Source: Pratylenchus scribneri
Taxonomy: Eukaryota; Nematoda; Chromadorea; Rhabditida; Pratylenchidae
Assembly: GCA_030063045.1 (NCBI GenBank)
Contig: JAQSEB010000058.1
Location: 1,656,070 to 1,720,069, forward strand
Length of the DNA: 64,000 bases
Reading direction: 5' to 3'
Shown: piece by piece, positions 11,068-22,800 of the stretch
Layout of the letters: the number at the start of each line of letters is the position of its first letter
Numbering within the stretch: position 1 is the first letter of the stretch
Notes under the pieces: generated by a model
Database searches by the model: none
Told to the model about the DNA's origin: nothing
What the model saw: the letters and a program-made list of their open reading frames with translations, nothing else
Position numbers and translations under genes: made by a program

Positions 11068-14000
11068 ATGCTCATGTTCGAATTTCGTTTCTATTTCTTT
11101 ATTTTATTTTCAACCCTGTTATTCTTTGGCCAAGCCCGACTTTTTGTTTGGATTCCCTCAAATCAGCTTTCCCAATCGGAAAATTGGATCGGAGAAAAAG
11201 CCCCATGTGAAGGAGATAATGCTGTAATAGGAATGGATGAATCTGCTGATCAAGGGATTGAATTAGCAGTTTTAGAGGAAAAATTAGGGGCAAGTTTTTA
11301 TAATTTCTTTTTTAACAATTCATTGTCTTGCATATAAAATATTAGAGACTTTTTAGTATAGTAATAAAATAGTTGATAATGATTTGGTGACGATTTTTCG
11401 GGGCCTATATTAAATTTTGACTTCGAAGTAAATGACTTTTCGTAATTTAGTCTTTGGCCTTAAGAAGATAGGAGAGATGCTTTTACAAATTGAAATTACT
11501 TTTTTTCTACATTATATAAACAAACAACTTGAGAAGATAAGTAGGAAGAGGGTGGCTGGGCTGGAGACCGGAAGATAATAAATATGATTAATTATAATAA
11601 TTATATATGGATTTAGAGGTAGAAGTTTGAAAAAGTATTGATGGATTAATCTTAACCCTCAATTTTAAATAAAGGAAAAAAAAATTTTTGTGCCAAAGTT
11701 TTCCAAGGCTTTTAATTAAATCAAAAATAACGAAAAAATTTCACATTTACAGATTAATCAACTTGTATTACCAGAAAATGGGATTTTGTACTTTGGTCAT
11801 TCGGCAGAATTAGGTGATAAGTCGGAAGGATGGCAGTGCCCAAAACGCGAATCCCAAGGCAAGAAGTTATGAAAGTATACATTTTTTCGATGGCTTCTTA
11901 AATACTCTTAACCAAAAGAAATTATTCCAAATAACCAATAATTAAAAAATATTTTTATAATTTTAGCCAATATGGACGGAATGAGTTTTATTTTTGGACT
12001 CATTCTCCTCATCAGAAACCCATTTTGATGATTAAAATGTAGTAATAGAGATAATCAACATAATAAAAATACTTTAGTTTTTGTTTCAAAAATAGAATGG
12101 AATGGGAGATGAACAGCTTTTCTTTTCAATTTAATATGATCAAAAATGGCCCCGTTCAAAAATATTTATGGTTTTTTTAATATTACAAATATAGAATGGA
12201 ATGTTTAGAGTGAGGGGGGGGGGGGGGAATAATTGTTGTTTGTGGCCAAAAAGAAAAATCATTTGGAGTAAACATAAATCTCAATTCTCAAATACATGGA
12301 TTCTCATAATATTTTTATCAGCCGAAAGTTCCATTTTTAGATGTTTTATTTCGACCAAAAATAATCGCACCAAATTTCTTTGATTATGCTAATTGGCGGA
12401 TTGATAAAAAAGATGACGATGATAGTGATAGCCTATTAGAAGAAGGGTTCATGATTTTGGATGCTGAACAAGTTCCATCTTCCCAGGTAAATAAATAATT
12501 TAAAAAATGTATAGTATTATGTAGGTAGTTTACGGTTTACGCACGCAATTCTAATTTATTATTGATAGGAAAAAGGAATGATTTTAATTAATGAAACTTG
12601 GGGCACTTTTAAAGAGTCGACGATGAAGGGAATAATTCTGACGCAATCTCCCCCGACTTTCCCAAGCCCCAGCCCCAAAGCCTTCCTTCCATTCGCCGAT
12701 TGCTCTTTTCTTGTTTGCTTGCCGCAAATTTCATCAGCCTCATTCAATCCTATTCTCGTTCTCGCCTATTCTACATTTGTTTCCCGACTCTTGGGTCTTG
12801 GCTGCTGGGGAGGGAGAGATTTTGTGTGACGGAAATGCTGGGGCTTATGGTTTGAAGTTTTTTTTAGAGTGGCGGCTGGGGAGGGGGTTGGGAACTGGGA
12901 GGGGAGGGCGGAAGAAAGTTCATTTCTTATTCTATTTAAATTTTAGTAAGTAGGTCAATAAATTCGTAAATGAATAATCATAATAAGATGTTTTTTTAAC
13001 GGCAAATTCAATTGACTTAATTTATCATTGTTATACGAAAGGGAATGGAAATTTTTATATATTGTTAGCATAAATGCAGAAAATTATTGAATAAATGGAT
13101 AGGGTTTACATCTTTCTTGTTTCATTGTCATGGAAGAAAAATGAATGAATTTTTATCTAATCCTCCAGCCTTCTTCAAAATTCAATCGAAAAATTTTATT
13201 TTCTTTTTTTAGAGGAGAGCCAAAAATTGTTATGTTAGAAAAATTCCATAGTGATTTCGGCCTTTAAGAAAAAACCACAATGATCGCTAAAGGGGAATTC
13301 GTTGACCATATTAGTGCATTTAGATAAGCGTAATCGATGAACCAAAGTTCCGAATTTGACAATATTCAAAAATAAATTCTCAATTCTCTCTTTTCTGTGA
13401 GAATTGCATCATGATTGTTGAATACTAATTTTCTGTGAGAATTGCATCATGATTGTTGTTGAATACTAATTTTCTTTGAGAATTGCATCATTATTCATGG
13501 GAGCCAAAAATAATCACATGAAAAATGCGAAGTCAGAAAAGCTTAAAAATGATGTAATAATTTAAATTCATCATTAAAAATATGATGTATCTCCATCTCA
13601 TTATTTTTTGTGAGAATTGAATTAGATTTTGAGGATAATTTTAATTTGATTTTATGTCAAAATAATATGTTGATTTTTTTATAAAAATTGAAGGATTCTG
13701 TACACATTGATAATGTCTCCAAAATTGGTTGCGATGTGCCCGCTAAACTGCGTAATTTCAGCCTATTTGGGCAGGTGAAATTTTTCATTCAAGCAAATTT
13801 AAGAAGCACATTCTTTATGCATTCATGAAAATCATTAAATTAAATTTTTCTTCCAAATTTTTCAGTCACTTTCCACCAAACAAATTCATGAAATTACTTT
13901 GACTATTGAAGGACAATTCATGTTCCGAATTGGTTCAAAATTAGGCGCCGACTTTCAATTGAATGATCAATACCAATTTCGATGGCCTACTGAACAAGTT

Positions 14001-15633
14001 TTCATAATCGGAACAGATAATACAGAAAATAAAATTCCAAAGTCTGCCCTTTTTGGTCGGCCAAATTCCAACTTCTTTGAACCGGTATCTTCAAAATTTC
14101 TTTAAAAATTTTATTTTTTTTTATAAAGCAATTTTCAAAACTCTGCCAATTTGTTCGATGTCAGCCTATTAATAAATATTGCACTCAACCGATAAAGCCA
14201 GTAGGCCATTGTTGCGAAAAATGTGGTAATTTTTCCGAATATTTAAAAATGCACATATTTAAAACATTGATTATTTAAATAAAAATGTAAATTAATATTT
14301 TTTGTCAAAAATTTTATCCATTAAAGGAGCAATGATGAAATTTCAACAAAATTCATTGAATTTCACACACTCCAAAAAGATTGTACAGGAATATGCTAAA
14401 TTGGCTATCCTTAGAAAATTGATACCCGTTGGAACCGGAATCTCATTTGTTCGGATCGACAATAACGAATTGAATCCGCACTATCAAGTAATCTTACAGC
14501 AGATACATGAAAAAAATTTCTAAATTTTAAAAATAAAAATAACAATTAAGTTGACTATCATCGGGAGCGCATCGGTTTTCAGTGAATCTGAATTCTCGTC
14601 AACTTTGTGGAATGCATTTCGAAAAATCCAACAAAGGGGAATTAATGGTAAGAGCAATTGAATTTTGATTTGATTGTAATTTTTTAATCCTTAAAAAATA
14701 AAAATTCTAAAAATTATAGCACATTTGCCAATGGATTATCAACCAACGAAAGGACAAGATTACTATGGTTTAAAGGTGATTATAATATAGTAGTAATTAG
14801 TTTTACAAGTTAATAAGAATTAAACACCATCTACATTCAAATCTTATTAGAATAAAAAACCATCATATTAATTCCATTTCTAATTCATTCATATTAAACT
14901 ATTAGCATTAATTCACTGGTCGATCAAAGATTGTAAATTTTCCATTTTTAACCTTAAAAAATTTTAAAGGTAGAATGTTCTCTTCAAAATGGCTTTCGGT
15001 TAGATGAATTTCTTCATTGGCTACTTTTTTTCTCAGCAATCGGTGCAATTTTATGTTTTGCTTTTCGGAATGAATATCGACGAAACCCACGGTAGGTAAT
15101 AATTACTTGAACGATGCATATTTGATATTTTAATCATGTGTTTAAGGCTTCGAATTTTTGTTACTAATATTTGGAGAAGAGCGACGACGACACCGGTGGT
15201 CCGTTGGCGGCGAGAAAGATCGGAAAGAGTTTTAATTGACGGAGTAATATTAATTCATTAGATTCAAGCCGGGTATTTCCAAAAAATATATTGAGTTATT
15301 TTATTTACAAAATCGTCTCCATTTGTAATAAACAATAGATATTTAGATATAGATATTGAGTTCTTCCATCTTAATTTATCTGCTAATAAAATCAGTACGA
15401 TGTACTCGAATATAGATGTCTAGGATGTTTCATCTTTCATTACACATTTTAATTAAAATAATTTTAAGATAGGAGAAGAAACTAATCATACTGCTGGTGG
15501 TTTTCTATTCGAATTTGTCAATCGCGCATTTTCACGCTCAAACAAACCAAACAACAACGAGGCAGAATTTGCGGAGACGATATCAAAAGAAGAAACATTG
15601 CCTGAAGAAAAAAATGATGGAAATAATGAATAA
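11068..15633 (+). CDS. AMN: Amnionless homologue (type I membrane endocytic co-receptor), 12 exons
   Basis: Exons: 11068-11289, 11753-11858, 12341-12486, 13694-13774, 13866-14084, 14129-14225, 14327-14487, 14551-14647, 14720-14775, 14970-15091, 15147-15243, 15469-15633; 522 residues (human AMN is about 450). A signal peptide ends near GQA (about residue 24). The ectodomain begins FVWIPSNQ...NW, the usual amnionless start, and continues with MILDAEQVPSSQDSV, matching the FxVDAExVP region. A cysteine cluster at 264-290 includes GHCCEKCG, the counterpart of the vertebrate CC..CG motif. One transmembrane helix lies at about 409-427, followed by a basic stop-transfer stretch and a tail of about 95 residues. 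The tail has FVNRAF at 484-489 where vertebrate AMN has FxNPxF internalisation signals. In other animals amnionless brings cubilin to the surface for protein or vitamin uptake; that role here is inferred. Introns 1 and 2 need GC donors. Confidence 0.92.
12214..12227 (+). repeat. G14 homopolymer
   Basis: A run of 14 G lies in intron 2 of the amnionless gene. It is able to form a G-quadruplex and stands out in very AT-rich surroundings. Confidence 0.9.
12487..13693 (+). other. Long intron 3 of the amnionless gene with GC-rich patch and minisatellite
   Basis: This 1.2-kb intron holds a C-rich stretch (about 12646-12690) followed by a G-rich stretch (about 12790-12920), an abrupt strand switch in composition. 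Open frames on both strands there have no protein-like motif. A short tandem repeat follows at 13391-13500. The acceptor at 13693 lacks a strong pyrimidine tract but is the one that keeps frame and amnionless homology. Confidence 0.6.
13391..13500 (+). repeat. Minisatellite, three copies of about 38-41 bp
   Basis: Three successive copies of a unit beginning TTTTCTGTGAGAATTGCATC start at 13391, 13429 and 13470. The third copy is diverged. The array is intronic in the amnionless gene. Confidence 0.85.
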
Positions 15634-15634
15634 A
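15629..15634 (+). terminator. AATAAA overlapping the amnionless stop codon
   Basis: A poly(A)-type hexamer overlaps the TAA stop. It would give an extremely short 3' UTR, so its use is doubtful. No better hexamer was noticed directly downstream. Confidence 0.2.
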
Positions 15635-18600
15635 GAAAAGATGAGAAATTTGAATCAGAAGAAGCAAATTGATCCTATTCTAAAATTGCTTGGAGAATGG
15701 TCATTTATTCAATGTATTACAATTAAATCACACCTAAATTTAAATATTCTTTTAATCAAGAGAACATAGTCTTTATTCTAGATGATTTTTCCTCCTAATT
15801 TCTATGTTTAACTTTATTTTTATTCTCAAAATATTTAGAAGACATTTCCTTTCAGAATTAGTTTTAGAATATTCTACGATTTTTATCAATATGCTCAGTT
15901 AGTATTAGTAGACTTGAAAAATGCCCGTCCCACGTTCCAATTTATTTTTCTTGGCCTAATTTGTTAAAAATGGTCATTTTTAAACCGATAATATACCTAA
16001 CCCATAAATCATTTATTTTATTTTTTTACTATTTTGCCTACAGCAAAAAAAACAATATTAGATGAATTTGGCTAGCTGCCTTTTTTCTACAAATCTTAAA
16101 AGTATGCAAAAACAAAAATTAAAATATTGGCAATTTAATCAGCCAATGGCTAATTGATTCATTTAAAAAATATTAATTTAATCTGAAAATTTTATTAATC
16201 AAAATTTATGCTATTTTTGTTAAACATTTTTATTTAATACTATCATTCGGCAATTCCCCATGCTAAAGAATAAGAAGCCGCATTTTCACTACTTTTCTCT
16301 TCTACTTTTATAAGCCCAATCCTCGGTTAAAGAGGAGGCGGTAACGGAACCATTTATGAATTATTAATGAAAATGAAAACCATTGCCCTCCTTAACATCA
16401 TCTTTTTTCCATGGACCCGCGCATCTTCATTCTCTCCTTCGCCTCCTTGTCTCATGCCTCAATTTTCATCCTGCGCTTCCCGAGGTGCTCTTAATTTCAT
16501 CGAATTATACCGAAAAAAATGTATTTTCCCCTTAGAATCCCATTGGGATTTTACACGTATCTTTACGATATAATTCCTAGAATCGACTTTGACCGGTTTT
16601 TTCAGTTTGTTGTTGGCCTATCTTTCCCCTTTATTTTATTTTTCAATTGGTTGGGAAATTTTTGAATCAACTCATATTCAAATTTTATTTTTAATTGTTA
16701 TTACATCATTTCGATAATAATACTTAATTATATTATACATATTATTAAGTAATTATCTCCGTTACAAAAATACTTAATTCTTTTTAATAAACTCAACTGG
16801 CTTTGTGTATAGCGCGAGAAATGTAAGCCAAAAATTCTGAGTCAGTCAAGTCAAAAATTAAAAATGAATGGGAATGAAAAGTAAATGGATTCAGGGGTCG
16901 TGGGAATCTTTATCGATAATTTTTTTTGTGATATTTATTCTAAAGAAATTGAATGATGAGTCTATACTCTATACATATAAATAATAATTAATAAATAGTT
17001 ATTATACATATTATTGGGATTTTTGAATAAAATTTTTTTTATGGATATCGACATTCCTCACTTTAATATTATGGCACATTATAAATTTCCGAGAAAAAAA
17101 CGCTTTTACCTAACATTTTTGGCCTCCCTTTTTCGGATTTATTACCATGCAAATGGGCCAGTCCTTGGCCGCAAAAATAGAATTGGGCAGAACAGAGCCT
17201 CCTCCATTCAAGTCAATGGGCTCTTCCCCGAGGATTCATTTTAGTTAGCCCCCTCGCAAAAATCCTTTCCTATTTAACTACTCTAATGGCATGTTCTATT
17301 TTTTCGATATCCCATTACACAAAAGTAACCTATTAATCTAATTTTCCATGGGAATTATTAAAAACATACCAAGTCAAGTATTTTTACAACAATATATTTT
17401 ATTTGGTAGAAGATTAATTTTTAATTAACCCATTTGACTATACGATATCAATTAATTATTTCCTGTATAATAGCTATTAGCTACTAGTTTTTTAATTCTA
17501 TATTTTTGAGATGAGGTAACGTGTAACTTAACGAATCCTTTATTTATTGTTCTTTAATTTTAACATAATTAAATTCCTAAGTAATTTTCATTCCCTTTCA
17601 AATTAACTTTACTGGATATGGATATTGAAGTGAATTAATTTGTCAAAAAAATATAAAAATTTAAATATTTTTTTATCACATAATTCCAATTAACAGATTA
17701 TGTCCTGACAAAATGAGTTTTAAAATCATTCTTTAATTTGCTTCCAATAAATATTGATATCCAATTTTTTTACGAATTGTCGCTAGCAACAATTTTTAAT
17801 CATAATAATTCTCGTCCTTATTTAATCCAATCCAAAAGCACACAATGCCTCAAAGCCAATCCAATCTTCCTCTCCCTCTTCTACTTTTATTGTTTTTTAT
17901 TTTTAATATTCCCGAATTTAGTCTCTCAATCTCATTTGATAATTATTATCTTAGAACTTTTTTTTCACAAATAAAATTTTTCCAATTTAATATGATGAAG
18001 CGAATTTCCGGTTCAAGTTCCATTTTTGTTGAACATATCCTCTTTTCTATTATACTTGTAAGCCATTAATGTTTACTTAAGCATTACTAATTATGAGAAA
18101 TTTTTTCTACGAATGTAAAAAATGCTCACAGTCTTATAATGCTTAGTAATATCATTTTTCTTTTGTTTCTAATTCCATATATTTGACTTTCAAATTAAAA
18201 TGCAATCGAATTAGGCAAGACAAGATGCATTTCTATTCTAATTCATATTTAATAAAAAATTTATATAAAAAATTTTTCTACAAGGATTCATTTCGAATTT
18301 ATTCATGGAGAAAACGATATGATTTGAATTGTGCCATTATACAAACGTTTATTCCATCTTTTTGAACTTATTTATTTGCATTTGCATATTTTGTTTGTTC
18401 GTCTTTCATTGCTTCTTTCGCGTGCAATAATCTGAATCTTATGCATTATTTCATCCATGAAATTGCTGTAGGGCATTTTTGATGAATTGTTGAGCAAATA
18501 AATAACAAAATAAATCTCCCTTTTGGCCCAATTCTTTTATATCCGATAAAAACCAAACTTTCCTCTTGTCCCAATTTTGGGATTTCAATAAAATTCGAAA

Positions 18601-19831
18601 CTAAAGGACCACCAACTTTTTGAACATTTTCATGAAAGGAGAGAGAAACTCAATTGAAATGATATGAGATTCCTTCCAACCCACTATTGTCCTACCAAAA
18701 TTGAAAGACATAGTCTCTCGGCTTTCAACAAAAATGTCCGGCTGTCGATAGGAAGAGCATATTTTTCAGCATTGCTCATATAATATGTTCCCTACCTATT
18801 TTTCAATTTTATGTGCATTCTATTGCAATTTGCAATTGAAATTCGTCTTAAATAGATTTCGTTGCCTTTAAACCAAATTCCCAAGAGTCTGGACAATAAA
18901 ATTAAAAATTAAAAACGATGTCTTAATTTTCAATGCTAAATTAAAAAGATGTCTTGTTCGTTTTCCATTATATTTATCTGTCCAAGAAAGCCAAAGAATG
19001 GAATAGAGTTGTATGCATATAAAGGATATCCACAAGATAATTCATTAGATTAATTATTCAATTTCCAAATAGGCAAGCACATTGAAATGCACTTACTGTA
19101 TTGATATCGATACCCAACTTTGCCAGAATGTTAAAGGCCAAAAATCCTGAAGATTTCGGAGTAATTGCTTCTTTCACAGTAATATTTCATGTTTTAACTG
19201 TTTTATTTCTTTCACAAAGAAAATGATCCATTATAATTATTATTTCTACCATGTATTATTTTTCAAATTCATCAAAAATTTATGCCCAAATAGTCAATCA
19301 GTAGTAATTACGTTGTAAATGAATTCCACTTCGCTGATTTTGTTGCTAATTTCCTTTTCGACGAAGAAGATTTCGCAGCTTATTCCAGCAGCAAAGAAAG
19401 ACAAAAAGGGCAAAATATACTAGTACGATACGGGCTCCAATTCTGTCAATTTTTCATGAATATTTCATTAGGCTAGGAGTAAGGGGGATTTATTATTGGA
19501 AATTGAAAAGTTTTTGATTCAAAAAATAAAATTTCCGTAACATTTATAAATTCAGAAACTCAAAATTCATTCATATTTTTGCCAATGAGTTAGTTGACTT
19601 GAGAGTAAATGCAATATCTCCATTTCCTTCTCGGATAATAACCATATATTTTCCTCTCATCCCATACTGTGATGTGGCCAAATTTTTTTCAGTTTTTCAT
19701 AATTCTAATCCTCTTCAAATCCTTTTCTCGAATATTAATTGTCTTTTCTATTTATAATATATTAATAAAAGTAAAATAGATTCATTTCATTAGCTTAATT
19801 CTCCTTTAAATTTTAGAATTTAAAAATAATA
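15634..19831. other. Gene-free AT-rich spacer
   Basis: This 4.2-kb stretch contains no exon chain, RNA gene or repeat that I can support. Two short + strand frames have hydrophobic N-termini, at 16367-16573 and 17845-18069, and could in principle be small secreted peptides. The second overlaps another hydrophobic frame, and both lie in AT/TTT-rich DNA where such frames arise by chance. The right end should contain the promoter of the GPCR gene. Confidence 0.5.
19804..19816 (+). promoter_or_regulatory. Candidate SL trans-splice acceptor
   Basis: A TTTAAATTTTAG acceptor-like sequence ends 15 bases before the ATG of the GPCR gene, the position expected for nematode leader addition. Confidence 0.4.
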
Positions 19832-22800
19832 ATGACCGACCCATTTTCACTGGTAGCTGGTGCGTTGGATGAATCAGATTACGAGGTATTGCTACGAGAC
19901 CAAAATTTCACTATTCTTGCGGCTGACTTGGCCAATGCCAGTGCTGAGCAAAAAAGGGTGAATATAAATATATAAATATATTTAAATTTCGAATGTTAAT
20001 TTTCGTAAAAAGTTGCTTTATAATGGGTACTGTAAAAATAAAAACTTGTACAAGATTTTGTATCTATTCCCTTTGCCCTCTTCCCAGACTTTTTTTAGAA
20101 AATATTTTTTATGATTTTATTTTTACATTTTTTATCAATCAAAGAGCAAATAATTTCAGAAAATACATATTTTGGACAATGGATGAAAGGAAATTCCGGG
20201 AAAATGGGGATGCCGCAATAACATCCATAAATATAAATGGGTATTCGTGCCATCAAGCATAGCCTAATTCTCACAAGTCTTTTTGTATTTATGTTACAGC
20301 TATTTTCTTGTCAGCTGAAGATGAATCTGTGGTCTGGATCTGGACCCTAAGGAAACGGATGAGATATTAAATTATAAATTATGGTTTAGAAATGAAGAGT
20401 GAATGGATTTTAAAAATATCAAAATGCTTTTGTGGTTTGGTTTGCCAAAAAGGTCAATTTTTCTGAAAAAAAGAGGGAATGAAATTAAATATTCGGGTAA
20501 GAATGTGAAATTTGAACCCTCTTTTTAAAATAAAAAAAATGAAATTGACGAAAATGGAGAAATTCTAATGTTAATTGAGTATAATGGAGTATTTTGCCAT
20601 TTTTTAAATAAAAGACAAAATGAGGAGAAAATAGATGCATAATCTATATTTATTGCGGATTGTTCTAATAATTTTAAAATAATTATAAGATTAAATTTAA
20701 TAGTGAATTTCCTTAAATATTCATTTTCGACTATACATTCTCCGAAAAAACAATCGAAAAATGATTTTAAATAAACTTTTCAGTCAACCATCTTAATATT
20801 TTAATAAAGTGCACAATTTTTAGTTCCTTTCTACTCCCTTCCAATTCCCAAACCGCATTTGAAATGGAAAATTTTGCATTCAAATAAAGCCATTCGGCGG
20901 GTATGCAGCAGCGCATATGAAAAGTGAAAACAAAATTGAATTTTTTGTGTTTTGACTGTCCTTTTACTCTTTATCCATTTCATTGAGATGTGCCAAATGC
21001 ATAATCTATTCAGCAGCAACAATTTTCTGGCCATCATTTGGCCACTAGACAAATTTCACTAAAATTTCTATCTAATAAATTATTAATCTCAAAATAGAAG
21101 CCTATAATACATTATTAGCTTACTCTTTTAATCATTTAATAAAAAATTTTGGTTGAAATTTTCATCTTTTTTTTTTTTAAAATTCATAGAATGGTATGAA
21201 ATTGTAAAAATTAAAAAAAAAGCTGAACTCAAATATTACATATTAATTAAAAAACTTTATATATGATCGCATTTCTCGATTCCTATAACTTTAGATGGAA
21301 GTAACTCCTATCACATGCAGCTGAATAAATGGAAAAAATAAAGACTTTAGACTTATTAGAGGCCCGGAACTCTACTTTCAATCAATTTGGTATAATATTT
21401 GACATTATAATTTGTCCGGAAATTTGAGATGCTTTCTAAATAAATAAAATAATGAGAGATTAAAAATAAGGCTTCAACGATAATCCATCCAGATAATTCT
21501 TTGATTTTAAGTATATCCTTCATTTATATTTTCACTCGAACAAGGACTTCCCCTTCCCTCCAATGCCCTCTTAATAATATTGGGCCCAAGAGAGAAAGCT
21601 AATTAACATTGGCCAACGGCGCCGTTAATCAGCCGCATCCCTTCCATGTAGAGTAAAGCTTCCCAGGCAATTTCCATCCCACCCCTTTCATTTTCATCAA
21701 TATTCAATATCAATACACGACTGTGCCATTCTTGGCTTTTTTCACTTGGCTCAATTAACCGTGCCTTTTTTCATTCCCCACCATTCTGTCCATAAAATAT
21801 TTCCCATGCCATTCCGCGCTGTTTGATAATGAAAATTTGAGGTACAATAATTGTGGCTATGTGTGGGAACGAAGTGCCAAATTTTGTTTATTACCATTGT
21901 GGGAAAAAGATTGAAAAGCTTTATCAAGCTACAGTTGATTTTCCCACGATTTGTACAAATTCTGATCCTATAATATTCAAAATATCAGTAACACATTATT
22001 ATTATTACATATGCCAAAATATTTTTAATGGGCTTTTGTCAATTAAAAAAGGATTAAAAAATTATTTTCTAATTCAAGCGAAAATTTATAATGAACCAAA
22101 AATAATGAATTAACCCTAGGGAATACTTCTTAAGTCATCAAGTTGTTAAGTATAAAAAACGCTGCTTATTTGTTTTTGCAACATAAATTCTCATTTTTTT
22201 CAATGAAATAATGAAATGTCAAATTGCTTTTCGATTTTTAATAAAAATACTTTTTATTTTTTTTGGCTTTTAATTCACTATGATTTATTATGAAGTTCCC
22301 CGATGAAGTAAAATTGCTTTTATATAATAAAAACTGCTTTTTGGGACCAAAATTAGCATGCCACCAGCATTATTCTATTCTCTGCCTATTTTTCCATTGA
22401 ATAATAAAACAATATGATGAATTTGAAAAAATAACATTATTCGCTCGTCTCATCTTCATCCCATCCGTTTATGGGAAAAAACATGAGACTGAAGACTACA
22501 CCTCACCAAAAATGTAAACCCTAAAATTTTTTCATATCATTTGTTATTGCTATTGACAAAAATATTGTTGGGAAAAATATTTTACCATTTGCGAATGAGA
22601 AGCGAGCAAATACCAACACAAAGATTTTCCACAAATTGGGTTAAATTTAAATTTGGGTCGTGGGTAAAAAATTCAAAGAAAATATTTTTCCAAGTAAAAA
22701 GGAGCTGAGTCTCCTACATCGTTATGAAATGAGTGGTTCTTTACATCAGAAAATAATTTTGGCGAAATTAAATTAAGAAAATGGGAAAGACAAAATATTA

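Noticed and set aside
12559..12953. Overlapping frames on both strands in the GC-rich patch
   Set aside because: They are low complexity, lie inside an intron of the amnionless gene and have no motif.
14908..15090. Minus-strand frame of 60 codons
   Set aside because: It is the antisense of amnionless exon 10, which encodes the transmembrane helix.
17845..18069. Small secreted peptide candidate with a Leu/Phe-rich N-terminus
   Set aside because: It lies in AT/T-run-rich DNA with an overlapping hydrophobic frame, and no splice or conservation evidence is available. The similar frame at 16367-16573 was set aside for the same reason.
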